DNA from: Micromonospora sp. WMMD1155
GTDB lineage: Bacteria > Actinomycetota > Actinomycetes > Mycobacteriales > Micromonosporaceae
Assembly (NCBI RefSeq): GCF_029581275.1
Contig: NZ_CP120742.1
Span: 4,836,501 to 4,900,500, forward strand
Length of the DNA stretch: 64,000 nt
Direction: 5' to 3'
Of this stretch, positions 1 to 11,869 are shown piece after piece. The translations under genes and the position numbers were made by a program. Below the pieces are notes generated by a model, which was not told the DNA's origin, ran no database searches, and was given only the letters and a program-made list of their open reading frames with translations. Position 1 is the first letter of the stretch. Every line of letters starts with the position of its first letter.

Positions 1-297
1 CTGGTGGTGGCCCGGCCGGTCATCCGGCGGCACCAACGTTCCGCGCTGGACAGCGGCGAGCAGCCGTTCGGCGTGGAGGCGATCGAGGGCTCCACGGCGT
101 TGGTGCTGGAACGGGTGGACGCCGAGCACGGTCTCGTCAAGATCGACGGCGAGCTGTGGACCGCCCGGTCGTACGACACGACGCAGGTTCACGACCCCGG
201 TCAACGGGTTCGGGTGATAAAGGTCCGGGGCGCGACCGCCCTGGTCTGGCAGGACGATGTTTCTTCCCCCGGCGAGCTGCCGGAAGCGAGAGGGTGA
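1..297 (+). CDS. NfeD-like membrane protein, C-terminal part (5' end outside window)
   Basis: The reading frame is open from the first base and stops at 295-297, so only the C-terminal ~98 residues are present. They form a small beta-rich segment with the pattern of the NfeD OB-fold (a G-x-A motif, then 'VKIDGELWTARS', then a V-R-V-I-K-V-x-G strand). In NfeD/stomatin operons this soluble domain follows membrane helices, which must lie upstream of the window. The stop is only 5 bp before the slipin start, the classic NfeD-slipin operon arrangement in which the two proteins are thought to act together at the membrane. The family call rests on this fragment plus the neighbour; the function of such pairs is not well defined. 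Confidence 0.8.
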   Translation: MVVARPVIRRHQRSALDSGEQPFGVEAIEGSTALVLERVDAEHGLVKIDGELWTARSYDTTQVHDPGQRVRVIKVRGATALVWQDDVSSPGELPEARG

Positions 298-302
298 ACG
301 GG

Positions 303-1409
303 ATGACAGTCATTGGGGTGCTGATCATCGCGGTGGCGTTGATCGCCGTGATAACGCTGGCGAAGGCGGTGCGGATCGTGCCGCAGCAGCGCCAGGACGT
401 GGTGGAACGGCTCGGTAAGTACAAGCGCACCCTCAGCCCCGGCCTCAACCTGCTGGTGCCGTTCATCGACGCGGTCCGGACCAAGGTCGACATGCGGGAG
501 CAGGTGGTCAGCTTCCCGCCGCAGCCGGTGATCACCTCGGACAACCTGGTGGTGTCGATCGACACGGTCCTCTACTTCAAGGTGGTCGACTCGGTCCGGG
601 CGACCTACGAGATCTCCAGCTTCCTGCAGGCCATCGAGCAGCTCACCGTCACGACGCTGCGTAACGTGATCGGTTCGCTGGACCTGGAGCGGGCGCTGAC
701 CAGCCGCGACGAGATCAACCGCCACCTGTCGGGTGTGCTGGACGAGACCACCGGCCGCTGGGGCATCAAGGTGACCCGCGTGGAGATCAAGGCGATCGAG
801 CCGCCGGCCAGCATCCGCGACTCGATGGAGAAGCAGATGCGCGCCGAGCGGGACCGCCGGGCGGCGATCCTGACCGCCGAGGGGCACAAGCAGTCGCAGA
901 TCCTCACCGCCGAGGGTGAGAAGCAGTCGGCGGTGCTGCGCGCCGACGGTGACCGGCAGGCCCGCATCCTGCAGGCCGAGGGTCAGGCGAAGGCGATCCG
1001 CACGGTCTTCGACGCGATCCATCAGGCGAACCCGAGCCAGAAGGTGCTCGCCTACCAGTACCTGCAGGCCCTCCCGCAGATCGCCCAGGGCAGTGCCAAC
1101 AAGGTCTGGATCGTCCCGGCCGAGCTGACCAAGGCCCTGGAGGGGATGGGTGGCGCCCTCGGTGGGTTGAGCCAGATGGTGGGGGACCTGCCGGCTCCGG
1201 AGGCCGCGGACCACGCGAGCCAGGTGGAGCGCGAGGCCGCGGAGGCCGCCGAGGCCGCAGCCGCGGCGGCCCAGCAGATCCACGACGAGGTACGCGTCGC
1301 CGAGGCGCAGGCCACCGGCGGGAACAAGCCGCAGGGGCTGCCCGCGCCGGAACCCGTGTCTCCGCTGAGCCTGGTCGAGGACCCGGCCGACGAGCGCGAG
1401 CGCGGCTGA
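303..1409 (+). CDS. Slipin/stomatin-type SPFH (PHB) domain membrane protein
   Basis: 368 aa. One N-terminal transmembrane segment (about residues 3-20) is followed by a band-7/SPFH domain (about 25-190, with 'VPQQRQDVVERLGKY' and 'PGLNLLVPFID' typical of stomatins). A long charged coiled coil (about 185-260) contains near-repeats of the type ILTAEGxKQS, and the tail is Ala/Glu-rich. SPFH proteins oligomerise on the cytoplasmic membrane face and are linked to membrane microdomains. The ATG at 303 was chosen because the domain starts right after it and it lies 5 bp from the upstream NfeD stop; the frame is open further upstream but that part does not look like slipin. Co-transcribed with the NfeD gene. 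Confidence 0.93.
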   Translation: MTVIGVLIIAVALIAVITLAKAVRIVPQQRQDVVERLGKYKRTLSPGLNLLVPFIDAVRTKVDMREQVVSFPPQPVITSDNLVVSIDTVLYFKVVDSVRATYEISSFLQAIEQLTVTTLRNVIGSLDLERALTSRDEINRHLSGVLDETTGRWGIKVTRVEIKAIEPPASIRDSMEKQMRAERDRRAAILTAEGHKQSQILTAEGEKQSAVLRADGDRQARILQAEGQAKAIRTVFDAIHQANPSQKVLAYQYLQALPQIAQGSANKVWIVPAELTKALEGMGGALGGLSQMVGDLPAPEAADHASQVEREAAEAAEAAAAAAQQIHDEVRVAEAQATGGNKPQGLPAPEPVSPLSLVEDPADERERG

Positions 1410-1562
1410 TCCCGGTACACAGGCCGGCAATCCGGCGTTAATACGAGAAATGCTCATGGGGCGCTCCGACGCCTGCCACGATCGGTCCTAGGACGGGTGG
1501 TGACCAGGCAATCGGGGCGCCCCGGCGCGTCTCGCACCGCTCGTGGACGAGCGAGGTGACGC

Positions 1563-2330
1563 ATGAAGGATCCGGCGAATCGGATGTGGTCCTCGGCCCC
1601 GGTGCCCGGCGCGCACGACCCGGTCGCCCCGCTGGGCTCCCGCCGCAGCGGCGGCGGTTTCGGCGTACTGCCCTTCGTCGGCGAGCCGACCCCGGGCGCT
1701 CCGGCCACGAACGCCAGTTGGGCCTGGTCGGTGCGGAAGTTCGCGCGGGCCGCCGTGTGGCTGCTGCCCGCGTACGCCATCCTCTACGGCGCGGTGGCGA
1801 TGGCCAGCGACGGCGGGGTGGGCAACGACCCCTATCCGGCCGACGGCCGGGCCGTGTACCTCATCGGGTGGGTGGCCGCCGTCTGGCTCGGCCTGCTCGC
1901 GTTGCTGGCCCTCACCGGGCTGCTCGCCGCGACCCGCAGCCGCCGGGTGGCCGCCGCCGGGCTGCTGGTCAGCATCGCCGGCACCGTGCTGATGCTGCCC
2001 TTCGCCGGCCTCGCCGAACAGACGCCGGTCTTCGGCACCACCGCACGGTCGCTGGTCCTGCTCGGCGCGACCTTCTACAGCGTGGGCTGGTTCCTCACCG
2101 GCTGGGCGGTCGCCCGCTCGGGCACCTTCAGCCTCGGCGACGGCGCCATGTTGATCATCGCCGCGCCGCTGCTCGGCCTCGGTGGCGCCCTGATCGGTTC
2201 ACTGCAGACGTTCGGCGCGATCTTCGTGCTGATCGCCGGCATCGGCATCGGCTACCGCTCCGGCCGCCTGATGCCCCGGGAAACCGCCCGAGACGCCGCC
2301 ACCGCCAGCCTCAGTACCCCCAACCCCTAA
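1563..2330 (+). CDS. Integral membrane protein of unknown function
   Basis: 255 aa. A soluble Pro/Gly-rich N-terminus of about 55 residues precedes roughly five to six hydrophobic helices (about 57-80, 98-125, 130-152, 160-185, 198-240). I recognise no catalytic motif. The ATG at 1563 has a good ribosome-binding site (GAGG, 6 nt spacing). Helix packing and the many small residues suggest a DUF-type actinobacterial membrane protein. It is separated by about 150 bp from the slipin gene and by about 300 bp from the downstream penicillin-binding protein, so it is probably its own transcription unit. Confidence 0.75.
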   Translation: MKDPANRMWSSAPVPGAHDPVAPLGSRRSGGGFGVLPFVGEPTPGAPATNASWAWSVRKFARAAVWLLPAYAILYGAVAMASDGGVGNDPYPADGRAVYLIGWVAAVWLGLLALLALTGLLAATRSRRVAAAGLLVSIAGTVLMLPFAGLAEQTPVFGTTARSLVLLGATFYSVGWFLTGWAVARSGTFSLGDGAMLIIAAPLLGLGGALIGSLQTFGAIFVLIAGIGIGYRSGRLMPRETARDAATASLSTPNP

Positions 2331-2390
2331 GCGCCTGCCACCCCTCCACCCCGGCCCTCGGCCACCCCTCCACCCGGCCCCCTTCCAGCC

Positions 2391-2455
2391 CCGGTGATCA
2401 TGAGGTTGACGGGCGATTCCGTGATCAAACTCCCCGCTAACCCCATGATCACCGG
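2391..2455. repeat. Imperfect inverted repeat, intergenic hairpin
   Basis: Left arm 2391-2413 and right arm 2433-2455 are inverted copies with three mismatches in 23 positions; both begin CCGGTGATCATG when read inward. It lies between two same-strand genes in a stretch that is otherwise GC-rich low complexity (2456-2525 is a run of GGGGAGCGG-like words). It could terminate the upstream gene. It belongs to the group of long-armed intergenic hairpins seen elsewhere in this window. Confidence 0.7.
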
Positions 2456-2626
2456 AGCGGAGCGGACCGGCGGGGAGCGGAGCGGGGACCGTCGGGGAGC
2501 GGCGGGGAGCGGGGGCGGGGAGGGCAGCCAGCGAGCTGGGGATTGGCTGGTGGGGGGCCGTGAAGTTGGTGACAATCGGCCCCTGGGGCTGGTCGGTTGG
2601 CGTTTTTTGTGGCAATCCTGGGGAGC

Positions 2627-4825
2627 ATGGCCGCCTCCCGCTCGCCGCTGTCGCGGCTGTTCACCGTGCTGCTCGCCGGTGTGTTGGCCGGGCTCGTCCT
2701 GGCAGTCGCCGCGCTCCCGGGCAACCTGCTGCTCGGGTTGAGCGCCCGTGCCGCCCTCGGCTCGTACGCCGCGTTGCCGGCCTCGCTGAAGACCCCGGCC
2801 ACCCCGCAGCGCTCGTACCTGTACGCCAACGACGGCAAGACGCTGATCACCACGTTCTACGACGTGAACCGCACCGACGTGCCGCTGGCGGACATCGCCC
2901 CGGTGATGCGGCAGGCCATCGTCGCGGCCGAGGACCGGCGCTTCTACGACCACGGTGGCGCTGACCTGCGCGGCCTCGCCCGGGCGCTGGTGGCCAACGT
3001 CAAGGGCGGCGGCACCGAGCAGGGTGGCTCGACGCTGACCATGCAGTACGTCCGTAACGTGCTCAAGACCGACCCCACCCGCACGGCCGAGGAGCGCGCC
3101 GCCGCCACCGATCCCACCATCGGGCGCAAGATCCAGGAGATCAAGTACGCGAGCGCGCTGGACAAGAGCCTCGGCAAGGACGAGATCCTCGACCGGTACC
3201 TGAACATCGCCTACTTCGGCTCCGGCGCGTACGGGATCGCGGCGGCCAGCCAGCGCTACTTCGGTAAGCCGCCGGCCCAGCTCACCCTCGCCGAGTCGGC
3301 GCTGCTCGCCGGTCTGGTGCAGTCCCCGGACGCGTACAGCCCGATCGACGGCGACAAGAACGAGGCGCTGGCCCGCCGGTCGTACGTGCTGGACTCGATG
3401 GTCGCCACCGGTGCGATCACCGCCGCCCAGGCCGCCCAGGCCAAGGCGGAGCCGCTGGCCCTGCACCCGACCGCCCAGCCCAACGGCTGCACCGCCGTCT
3501 CCCAGGGCCACGACGACTGGGGATTCTTCTGCGACTACCTGCGTCAGTGGTGGCGGAGCCAGCCGGCGTTCGGTGCCACGGTCGCGGAGCGCGAGCAGGC
3601 CCTGCGCTCGGGTGGCTACACCGTGGTCACCACGCTGGACCCGAAGATCCAGGCCACCGCGCAGCAGCAGGCCACCAAGGTCTACGGGTACGACAACAAG
3701 CGCGCCCTGCCCATCGCGGCGGTCCAGCCGGGCACCGGGCAGGTGCTGGCGATGGCGGTCAACCGGCACTACAGCCTGGCCGACAACCCGGACGGGCAGG
3801 CGAACCACCCGAACACCGTCAACCCGTTGATCTCCGGCGGAGCCAGCGTCGACGGGTACCAGGCGGGTTCGACGTTCAAGCTGTTCACCATGCTCGCCGC
3901 GTTGGAGTCGGGCCGTACCCTCTCCACCGGCTTCGACGCGCCCGCCAAGCTGCCCACCCGGTACGCCGCCGAGGGCCCGGGAAGTTGCGACGGCCGCTGG
4001 TGCCCGGCGAACGCCAACCCGGACTGGATGGACGGGTACCGGATGATGTGGGACGGCTTCGGCCGCTCGGTGAACACCTACTTCGTCTGGCTGGCCGAGC
4101 AGGTCGGCCAGGACAAGGTGGTCGAGATGGCGCAGCGGCTCGGCATCACCTTCCGGGCCGACTCGGACGCCGCCTTCGCCGAGGACAACGCCAAGAACTG
4201 GGGTTCGTTCACCCTCGGCGTGGCCGCCACCACCCCGTTGGACCTGGCCAACGCGTACGCCACGGTGGCCGCCGAGGGCACCTACTGCACGCCGGTGCCG
4301 GTGGTCTCGGTGACCGGTGCGGACGGCACGAAGGTGCCGGTCGGTCAGCCGTCCTGCAAGCGGGTCCTCGACCCGGACGTGGCCCGTGCCGCGACCGACG
4401 CCGCTCGCTGCCCGGTGGGTCAGCAGTCCGCGTTCGGGCAGTGCAACGGTGGCACCGCGACCGGGGTGAACGACATCCTCGACGGCCGGCCGGTGGCGGG
4501 TAAGACGGGCAGCTCGGAGCAGAACTCCACCGAGACGTTCGTCGGTTTCACCCCGCAGGTCGCGGTCGCCGGCATCGCCGCGAACCCGGACGACCCGGCC
4601 GACTCGGTGGGCTCCGCGGTGCAGACCAAGGTGATCGACGCGGTCGCCCGGGTCATCGCCACCGCCGTCAAGGGGCAGCCGGAGAAGGCGTTCGCAGCGC
4701 CCAGCAAGGAGCTGGCCGGCGAGCCGCGCCGCCCGGTGGAACGCCCCGCGGTGCCGGACCGTACGCAGCAGCCCACCCAGGACCCCCGCTCGGCGCTGCA
4801 ACGCTGGCTCGACCGGCGGGGCTGA
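2627..4825 (+). CDS. Class A (bifunctional) penicillin-binding protein
   Basis: About 732 aa. A short cytoplasmic tail and one membrane anchor (about 8-38) precede a GT51 glycosyltransferase domain, with the catalytic Glu in EDRRFYDHGG (about residue 102) and the GGSTLTMQYVRN motif. The transpeptidase domain has the nucleophile in S-T-F-K (S415), S-V-N at 481-483 and K-T-G at 626-628. It polymerises lipid II glycan strands and cross-links stem peptides outside the membrane. The tail after about 700 is Pro/Arg-rich. The start is uncertain: ATG 2627 has a GGGGAG very close to it; GTG 2609 and TTG 2597 are in frame upstream. It stands alone, closed by the hairpin at 4839-4870. Confidence 0.95.
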   Translation: MAASRSPLSRLFTVLLAGVLAGLVLAVAALPGNLLLGLSARAALGSYAALPASLKTPATPQRSYLYANDGKTLITTFYDVNRTDVPLADIAPVMRQAIVAAEDRRFYDHGGADLRGLARALVANVKGGGTEQGGSTLTMQYVRNVLKTDPTRTAEERAAATDPTIGRKIQEIKYASALDKSLGKDEILDRYLNIAYFGSGAYGIAAASQRYFGKPPAQLTLAESALLAGLVQSPDAYSPIDGDKNEALARRSYVLDSMVATGAITAAQAAQAKAEPLALHPTAQPNGCTAVSQGHDDWGFFCDYLRQWWRSQPAFGATVAEREQALRSGGYTVVTTLDPKIQATAQQQATKVYGYDNKRALPIAAVQPGTGQVLAMAVNRHYSLADNPDGQANHPNTVNPLISGGASVDGYQAGSTFKLFTMLAALESGRTLSTGFDAPAKLPTRYAAEGPGSCDGRWCPANANPDWMDGYRMMWDGFGRSVNTYFVWLAEQVGQDKVVEMAQRLGITFRADSDAAFAEDNAKNWGSFTLGVAATTPLDLANAYATVAAEGTYCTPVPVVSVTGADGTKVPVGQPSCKRVLDPDVARAATDAARCPVGQQSAFGQCNGGTATGVNDILDGRPVAGKTGSSEQNSTETFVGFTPQVAVAGIAANPDDPADSVGSAVQTKVIDAVARVIATAVKGQPEKAFAAPSKELAGEPRRPVERPAVPDRTQQPTQDPRSALQRWLDRRG

Positions 4826-4838
4826 CGTCCGACGCGAC

Positions 4839-4870
4839 GGCGCCTCCCCACCGCGAGGTGGGGAGGCGCC
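4839..4870. terminator. Bidirectional hairpin terminator
   Basis: A perfect 14-bp inverted repeat (4839-4852 and 4857-4870) with a GCGA loop sits between the convergent penicillin-binding protein and lipoprotein genes, 13 bp from either stop. There is no U-tract, as is usual in high-GC actinomycetes. Confidence 0.85.
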
Positions 4871-4883
4871 GGCCGTACGTCGT

Positions 4884-5612
4884 CTAGGTCCTGCTCTTCA
4901 ACTGCTCGAAGTCGATCACCTGGTCCTCTGCCGGAGCCTTCACGTCGTCGAAGGTCGCACCGAACTCGCTGAACGTGACCTGACCGTCCGCGTCCTGGCC
5001 GCCCTCCAGGCGGATCGGGTACGGCTCACCGGTCGTGGCGATGTAGAGCGTGCCGCTGTTGTCGCCGTCGAGCAGCCCGATGGTCTTGACGCCGTCGAAC
5101 TCCTTGGCCTCACCCTTGGTCAGGGTGCCGTCCGGCTTGAGCAGTTCGTCGACGTCGGCGATGTCGAACAGTTGGGAGAGGTCGTCCTTGGTCGAGACCT
5201 TGGCCCACTTGTCACCCATCATCTTCACGATCTCGCCGGATGCCTTGGCGCCGGTGTTCTTCGTCCAGAACGTCTCGTCCGGCCGGATGTACTGCTGACC
5301 GCCCGTCGACAGCAGCTCGATGGTGCCCTCGTCGGTGGAGACCCGACCACCCAGGTCGCTGCCGGTCACCTTCAGATCGAGGGTCATCTTCTGGCCGTCG
5401 TCGACGATGTCCCCGACGAGGTGGTACGACTTGGCGTTCTTCACCGCCGTCGTGGCCCGCTGCAGCGCCTCGTTCGGCGCCAGTGCCGCGACGCCGTTGT
5501 CGGCGGGGGCAGTCGACTGTGGCTGTCCGCCGGCGTCGCCGCCCCCGCAGCCGGTCAGCAACGCCGCCGCCAGCACAACGGCCATGCTTCGTCCGATTGT
5601 TGTCGATCTCAT
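4884..5612 (-). CDS. Secreted lipoprotein, LppX/LprG-like (LolA-type fold)
   Basis: 242 aa. A signal peptide with lipobox L-L-T-G-C places the acylated cysteine at residue 22. The mature part has a beta-rich layout: alternating short strands, 'AVKNAKSYHLVG', 'MTLDLKVTGSD', a central Lys/Asp-rich helical insert, and 'YPIRLEGG'. This resembles the half-barrel LolA/LppX/LprAFG group, which binds acyl chains of lipids at the cell envelope. The start at 5612 was chosen for its GAGGGAG ribosome-binding site about 8 nt upstream and because it gives a clean signal peptide; the open frame extends 36 codons further without one. Specific cargo is unknown. Confidence 0.85.
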   Translation of the reverse strand: MRSTTIGRSMAVVLAAALLTGCGGGDAGGQPQSTAPADNGVAALAPNEALQRATTAVKNAKSYHLVGDIVDDGQKMTLDLKVTGSDLGGRVSTDEGTIELLSTGGQQYIRPDETFWTKNTGAKASGEIVKMMGDKWAKVSTKDDLSQLFDIADVDELLKPDGTLTKGEAKEFDGVKTIGLLDGDNSGTLYIATTGEPYPIRLEGGQDADGQVTFSEFGATFDDVKAPAEDQVIDFEQLKSRT

Positions 5613-5736
5613 CGTCAGCTCCCTCGTGCCACCCCCCGTGGGTGAGCAGAGACGCTGGTACCCGTGATTGATCTCCGGCAATCCTTCGATGTGCGCGTCC
5701 GTCCGACGTGGTCGGAGCATCCGGAGCGGGTCGTGT

Positions 5737-7584
5737 TCAGCGTTCCCGGCGGCGGGGGCGGTAGCTGGCCAGGGTGGCGGGGAGGCCGCGCCGGATGATC
5801 CCGGCCCAGTCGGTGTCGCCGCGGAGTACCGCAGCCGCGGTCTTGCGGGCCTGCTCGGCGGTGAAGTGCGGCGGCAGCATCAGCTCGGCCGGGTCGACCA
5901 GCGCGTTGATCACCACCGGCCGGTCGGCGGACAGGGCCCGGTCCCACACGTCGGGCACCTGCTCCGGCGCGTCGACCAGCTCACCGCGCAGCCCGAGCAC
6001 CTCCGCCCACTGGTGGTAGGCGATGTCCGGCAACTGTTGGCTGTCCGGGAACATCGGCGTCCCCTCCGACGAGCGCTGTTCCCAACTGACGAACGCCAGG
6101 TCCCGGTTGTTGAGCACCAGCACCACGAACCGGGGGTCGGCCCAACTGCGCCAGTACTTGGCCACGGTGATCAGCTCGTTGACCCCGTTCATCTGCATGG
6201 CGCCGTCGCCGATCAGCGCGACCAGCGGCCGGTCCGGGTGGGCGAACTTGGCGCTCAGCGCGTACGGCATGGCGCCGCCCATGGACAACAACGTGCCGGA
6301 CAGGCTGGCCAGCATCCCGGGGCGGACCTGGATGTGTCGGGCGTACCAGGCGGTGGTGGTGCCGCAGTCGACGGCGAGCAGCACGTCGTCGGGCAGCCGC
6401 TGGTTGAGGGTGTGGAAGAGCAACTGCGGGTTGACCGGGTCGGCGGCCTGCTCGGCCAGGTCGTGTTGCACCCGCCACCACGCCGAGGTCGCCTCGGCGA
6501 TCTCCGTCCGCCAGGCGGTCGGTGCGGGGCCGGGGCCCAGCTCGTCCAGGAGTGCCCGCAGGGTGGGGCGGGCGTCGCCGGTCAGGTTCACCTCGGTCGG
6601 GTACCGCAGCCCGAGCTGGGTGCCGTCCAGGTCGATCTGCACCGCGCGGGCCTGCCCGGGTTTCGGGTAGAACTCCGAGTACGGCATGTTGCTGCCCACG
6701 ATCAGCAACCGGTCGCAGCCGGTCATGAGCTGCCAGCTCGGTCGGGTGCCGAGCAGTCCGATCGCCCCGGTCACCCACGGTTCGCGGTGGTCGACGGCGG
6801 TGAAGCCGAGCAGGGCGGTGGCCACACCGGCACCGAGCCGGTCGGCGATCTCGCGGACCTCGTCACGCGCCCCGAGGGCGCCCTGCCCGACCAGCATCGC
6901 CACCCGCTGCCCGCCGCGCAGCACGTCGGCCGCCCGGCGTACGTCCGCCTCCGGCGGCACCGTCGGTGTGCTGCTCGGCGCGTTGCTGGTCTGGTAGTAG
7001 CCGTGCGCGTGCGGCGGGTCCACCACGGCCGGCTCGTCCTGGATGTCGAGGGGGAGGATCAGGGCGGTGACGGTACGCCGGGCCAGGGCGGTGCGGCACG
7101 CCCGGTCGACCAGGTGCCGAACCTGGGCGGGATTGTCGAGCTGGGCCAGGAACGCGGCGGCCACGTCCTTGTAGAGGGCGAGCAGGTCGACCTCCTGGTA
7201 GTAGCCGCCGCCCTCGGCGGTCGTCGCCGTGTGCCCGACCAGGGCGATCACCGGCTGGTGGTCGAGCTTCGCGTCGTACAGCCCGTTGAGCAGGTGGATG
7301 GCACCGGGGCCACTGGTGACCAGGGCGCAGCCCAGCGGCCCACCGCCGTACTTGACGTGCGCGGAGGCGGCGAACCCGGCGGTCTCCTCGTGGCGTACCT
7401 GGATGAACTGGGCGCGCCCGTCGGTGCGTTGCAGAGCGGACGTCATGCCGTTGATGCCGTCGCCGGGGTAGCCGAAGTAGCGGCGCACACCCCAGCTGAA
7501 CAGCCGCGACACGATGTGGTCGGCGACGGTCGGGTGCCGGGGCAGAGCGCCGGCCTCGTACGGTGATGTGTGGTCCGTGCTCAC
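5737..7584 (-). CDS. Thiamine diphosphate-dependent enzyme, pyruvate oxidase/dehydrogenase (PoxB)-like
   Basis: 615 aa with the three-domain layout of the acetolactate synthase/pyruvate oxidase family. The N-terminal PYR domain has the activating Glu in 'VRHEE' (about 66-67), there is a central nucleotide-binding-type domain ('MLVGQGALGA', 'LLIVGSNMPYSE'), and the C-terminal PP domain has GDGAMQMN at 459 onward and a downstream N-N, which bind Mg-ThDP. Likely reaction: decarboxylation of pyruvate to acetate or a related 2-oxo acid reaction. There is no adjacent small ilvN-type subunit, which argues against anabolic acetolactate synthase. GTG at 7584 was chosen for the AAGGA 8 nt upstream; the frame extends to 7650. 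Head-to-head with the methyltransferase. Confidence 0.85.
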   Translation of the reverse strand: MSTDHTSPYEAGALPRHPTVADHIVSRLFSWGVRRYFGYPGDGINGMTSALQRTDGRAQFIQVRHEETAGFAASAHVKYGGGPLGCALVTSGPGAIHLLNGLYDAKLDHQPVIALVGHTATTAEGGGYYQEVDLLALYKDVAAAFLAQLDNPAQVRHLVDRACRTALARRTVTALILPLDIQDEPAVVDPPHAHGYYQTSNAPSSTPTVPPEADVRRAADVLRGGQRVAMLVGQGALGARDEVREIADRLGAGVATALLGFTAVDHREPWVTGAIGLLGTRPSWQLMTGCDRLLIVGSNMPYSEFYPKPGQARAVQIDLDGTQLGLRYPTEVNLTGDARPTLRALLDELGPGPAPTAWRTEIAEATSAWWRVQHDLAEQAADPVNPQLLFHTLNQRLPDDVLLAVDCGTTTAWYARHIQVRPGMLASLSGTLLSMGGAMPYALSAKFAHPDRPLVALIGDGAMQMNGVNELITVAKYWRSWADPRFVVLVLNNRDLAFVSWEQRSSEGTPMFPDSQQLPDIAYHQWAEVLGLRGELVDAPEQVPDVWDRALSADRPVVINALVDPAELMLPPHFTAEQARKTAAAVLRGDTDWAGIIRRGLPATLASYRPRRRER

Positions 7585-7702
7585 CTGGCTGGTCCTTCCC
7601 GTCGGATCCCTACTGTGCCGGTCCTTCCCGTTCTCTTCCGGACAAAACACCTCGCGTTACCGGCGCCGGGGTGCGGGGCGCGGCGTCCGGCAGAATCGTC
7701 GG

Positions 7703-10025
<2,323 letters not shown>

Positions 10026-10122
10026 GCCCGTCCCACCACGCCGCCACGCCGGGGCAGCCCAGGCCGCCGCCCCGGCTCGCGCCGCCGGCCGCTGTTCGAG
10101 ATCCGGCGTCACAGACGGTACC

Positions 10123-11826
10123 GTGGCGGCCGTGTTTCCTACCGTCCGTGAGGTCCTCGCCCTGGACCCCGTCCGCCACGGCGCACCGCGCGTGGTCGCC
10201 GGAGACGCGGGGCTGGACCGGCCGGTCCGGTGGATACACATCGCCGAGGTGCCGGACATCGCCACCCTGCTCGGCGGCGGCGAGCTGGTGCTCACCACCG
10301 GCATCGGTCTCCCCGGCGACGACGCGGGCCTGCGCGCGTTCATCGGCGACCTCGCGGACGTCGGCGTCTCCGGGCTCGTCGTCGAGCTGGGCCGCCGCTA
10401 CCTCAGCGGGGTGCCCCGGGTGATGGTCGCCGCCGCCGAACGACGGGGCCTGCCCCTGGTGGAGCTGCGCCGGGCCACCCCGTTCGTGCGGATCACCGAG
10501 GCGGTGCACGCGCTGATCGTCGACGCGCAGCTCACCGAGCTGCGGGCCACCGAGGAGATCCACCAGCGCTTCAACGACCTGTCCGTCGAGGGTGCCGACG
10601 CCGCCGAGGTCATCCGGCAGGCCGCCGAGCTGTCCGGCTGCCCGGTGGTCCTGGAGAACCTGTCCCGGCAGGTGCTCGGGTACGACCCGGCGGGCGAGAA
10701 CGCCGAACTGCTGCTCGACGGCTGGGAGCAACACTCCCGGCGGATCCGGCTGACCGGGCGCACCGCGTACGACAGGGACAGCGGTTGGCTGGTCACCGCC
10801 GTCGGGGCGCGAGGTCAGGACTGGGGGCGGCTGCTGCTGCGATGGCCGGCCAGCGGCGACGAACCCAGCGACGATCCACCGACGCGGCTCACCATCCTCA
10901 TCGAACGGGCCGCGTCCACCCTCGCGCTGGGCCGGCTGATCCGTCGCGACGCCGAGGGGCTGGAACGGCAGATCCACCGCACCCTGCTCACCGCGCTGCT
11001 CGACCACTCCCGGCCGGTGGACGAGGTCGCACTGCGCGCCAAGGCGCTCGGGGTGGTGCTCGACCGCCGACACCTGGTCGGCGTGATGGTCCGGCACCGG
11101 TCCGAGGACCCGGTCGGGGAGAACGGCCCGGAGGCCGGTCAGGCCCGGCTGCGGGACCTGTCCGAGGCGGTCGGTCAGGCGCTTCGGGAGGCGAAGCTGA
11201 CCGCGCTGACCAGCGCCGTCGACGACAACTCGGTGGGCGCGCTGCTGGCCCTGACCGACCCGGCCGCCGAGGACCGCGCGCTGTCCGCGTTCGCGACCGC
11301 ACTTCGCCGGGTACGCCTCGACTCCGGCGCGACCCGGGCGACACCGGGAGTCGAGGCGTCCCGGGGTGTCGGGGCGGGCGCGGTGATCGTGGCCGCCGGA
11401 TCCGGGGTGGCGACTCCCCGGGAGGCCCGACGCTCGCTGGTCGAGGCACGGCAGATCGCCGAGGCGGCTCGCCGGGACCGGCGGGACCTGCCGATCTTCC
11501 GGCTGCCGCACGTCGGGCTGGCCGGGCTGCTGCACCTGCTGCGCGACGAGCCCCGACTGCAGACCTTCGTGGAACGCGAACTCGGCGCACTGCTGGAGTA
11601 CGACGCCCGGCACCCCCGGGAGCAGTTGCTGGACACGCTGCGCGCGTACCTCGAACAGGGTCGCAACAAGACCGCGGGCGCCGCCGCCGCCCACCTGTCC
11701 CGGCCCGCGTTCTACGAACGCCTGGCCCGCATCGCCCGCATTCTCGACGTGGACCTGGATTCGGTAGAGGCCAGCCTCTCCCTACACGTGGCCCTCCTGG
11801 CCCTGGAAGCAGTCCGAACCCCCTAA
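10123..11826 (+). CDS. PucR-family transcriptional regulator
   Basis: 567 aa. Residues 5-125 match the PucR N-terminal domain ('FPTVREVLAL', 'DRPVRWIHIAEVPDIATLLGGGELVLTTG'). The middle is a CdaR/GGDEF-like region, and the last ~60 residues form a helix-turn-helix ('TAGAAAAHLSRPAFYERLARI'). PucR proteins usually activate purine, allantoin or amino-compound catabolism; no such genes are adjacent, so the target is unknown. GTG at 10123 or 10132 may start the protein; neither has a clear ribosome-binding site. It is closed by the inverted repeat at 11870-11925. Confidence 0.92.
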   Translation: MAAVFPTVREVLALDPVRHGAPRVVAGDAGLDRPVRWIHIAEVPDIATLLGGGELVLTTGIGLPGDDAGLRAFIGDLADVGVSGLVVELGRRYLSGVPRVMVAAAERRGLPLVELRRATPFVRITEAVHALIVDAQLTELRATEEIHQRFNDLSVEGADAAEVIRQAAELSGCPVVLENLSRQVLGYDPAGENAELLLDGWEQHSRRIRLTGRTAYDRDSGWLVTAVGARGQDWGRLLLRWPASGDEPSDDPPTRLTILIERAASTLALGRLIRRDAEGLERQIHRTLLTALLDHSRPVDEVALRAKALGVVLDRRHLVGVMVRHRSEDPVGENGPEAGQARLRDLSEAVGQALREAKLTALTSAVDDNSVGALLALTDPAAEDRALSAFATALRRVRLDSGATRATPGVEASRGVGAGAVIVAAGSGVATPREARRSLVEARQIAEAARRDRRDLPIFRLPHVGLAGLLHLLRDEPRLQTFVERELGALLEYDARHPREQLLDTLRAYLEQGRNKTAGAAAAHLSRPAFYERLARIARILDVDLDSVEASLSLHVALLALEAVRTP

Positions 11827-11869
11827 CATCCGACCCCGCGCGCGCCTCCGTCCCGGCGCCCTCTCGTGT

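Noticed and set aside
2391..2455. Insertion-sequence ends
   Set aside because: No transposase reading frame between or near any of the inverted repeats, and their arms are adjacent rather than flanking an element.
2327..4801. 824-codon minus-strand frame opposite the penicillin-binding protein
   Set aside because: Antisense shadow of a high-GC gene; the plus strand has all catalytic motifs and the minus-strand product is a low-complexity Arg/Gly/Val string.
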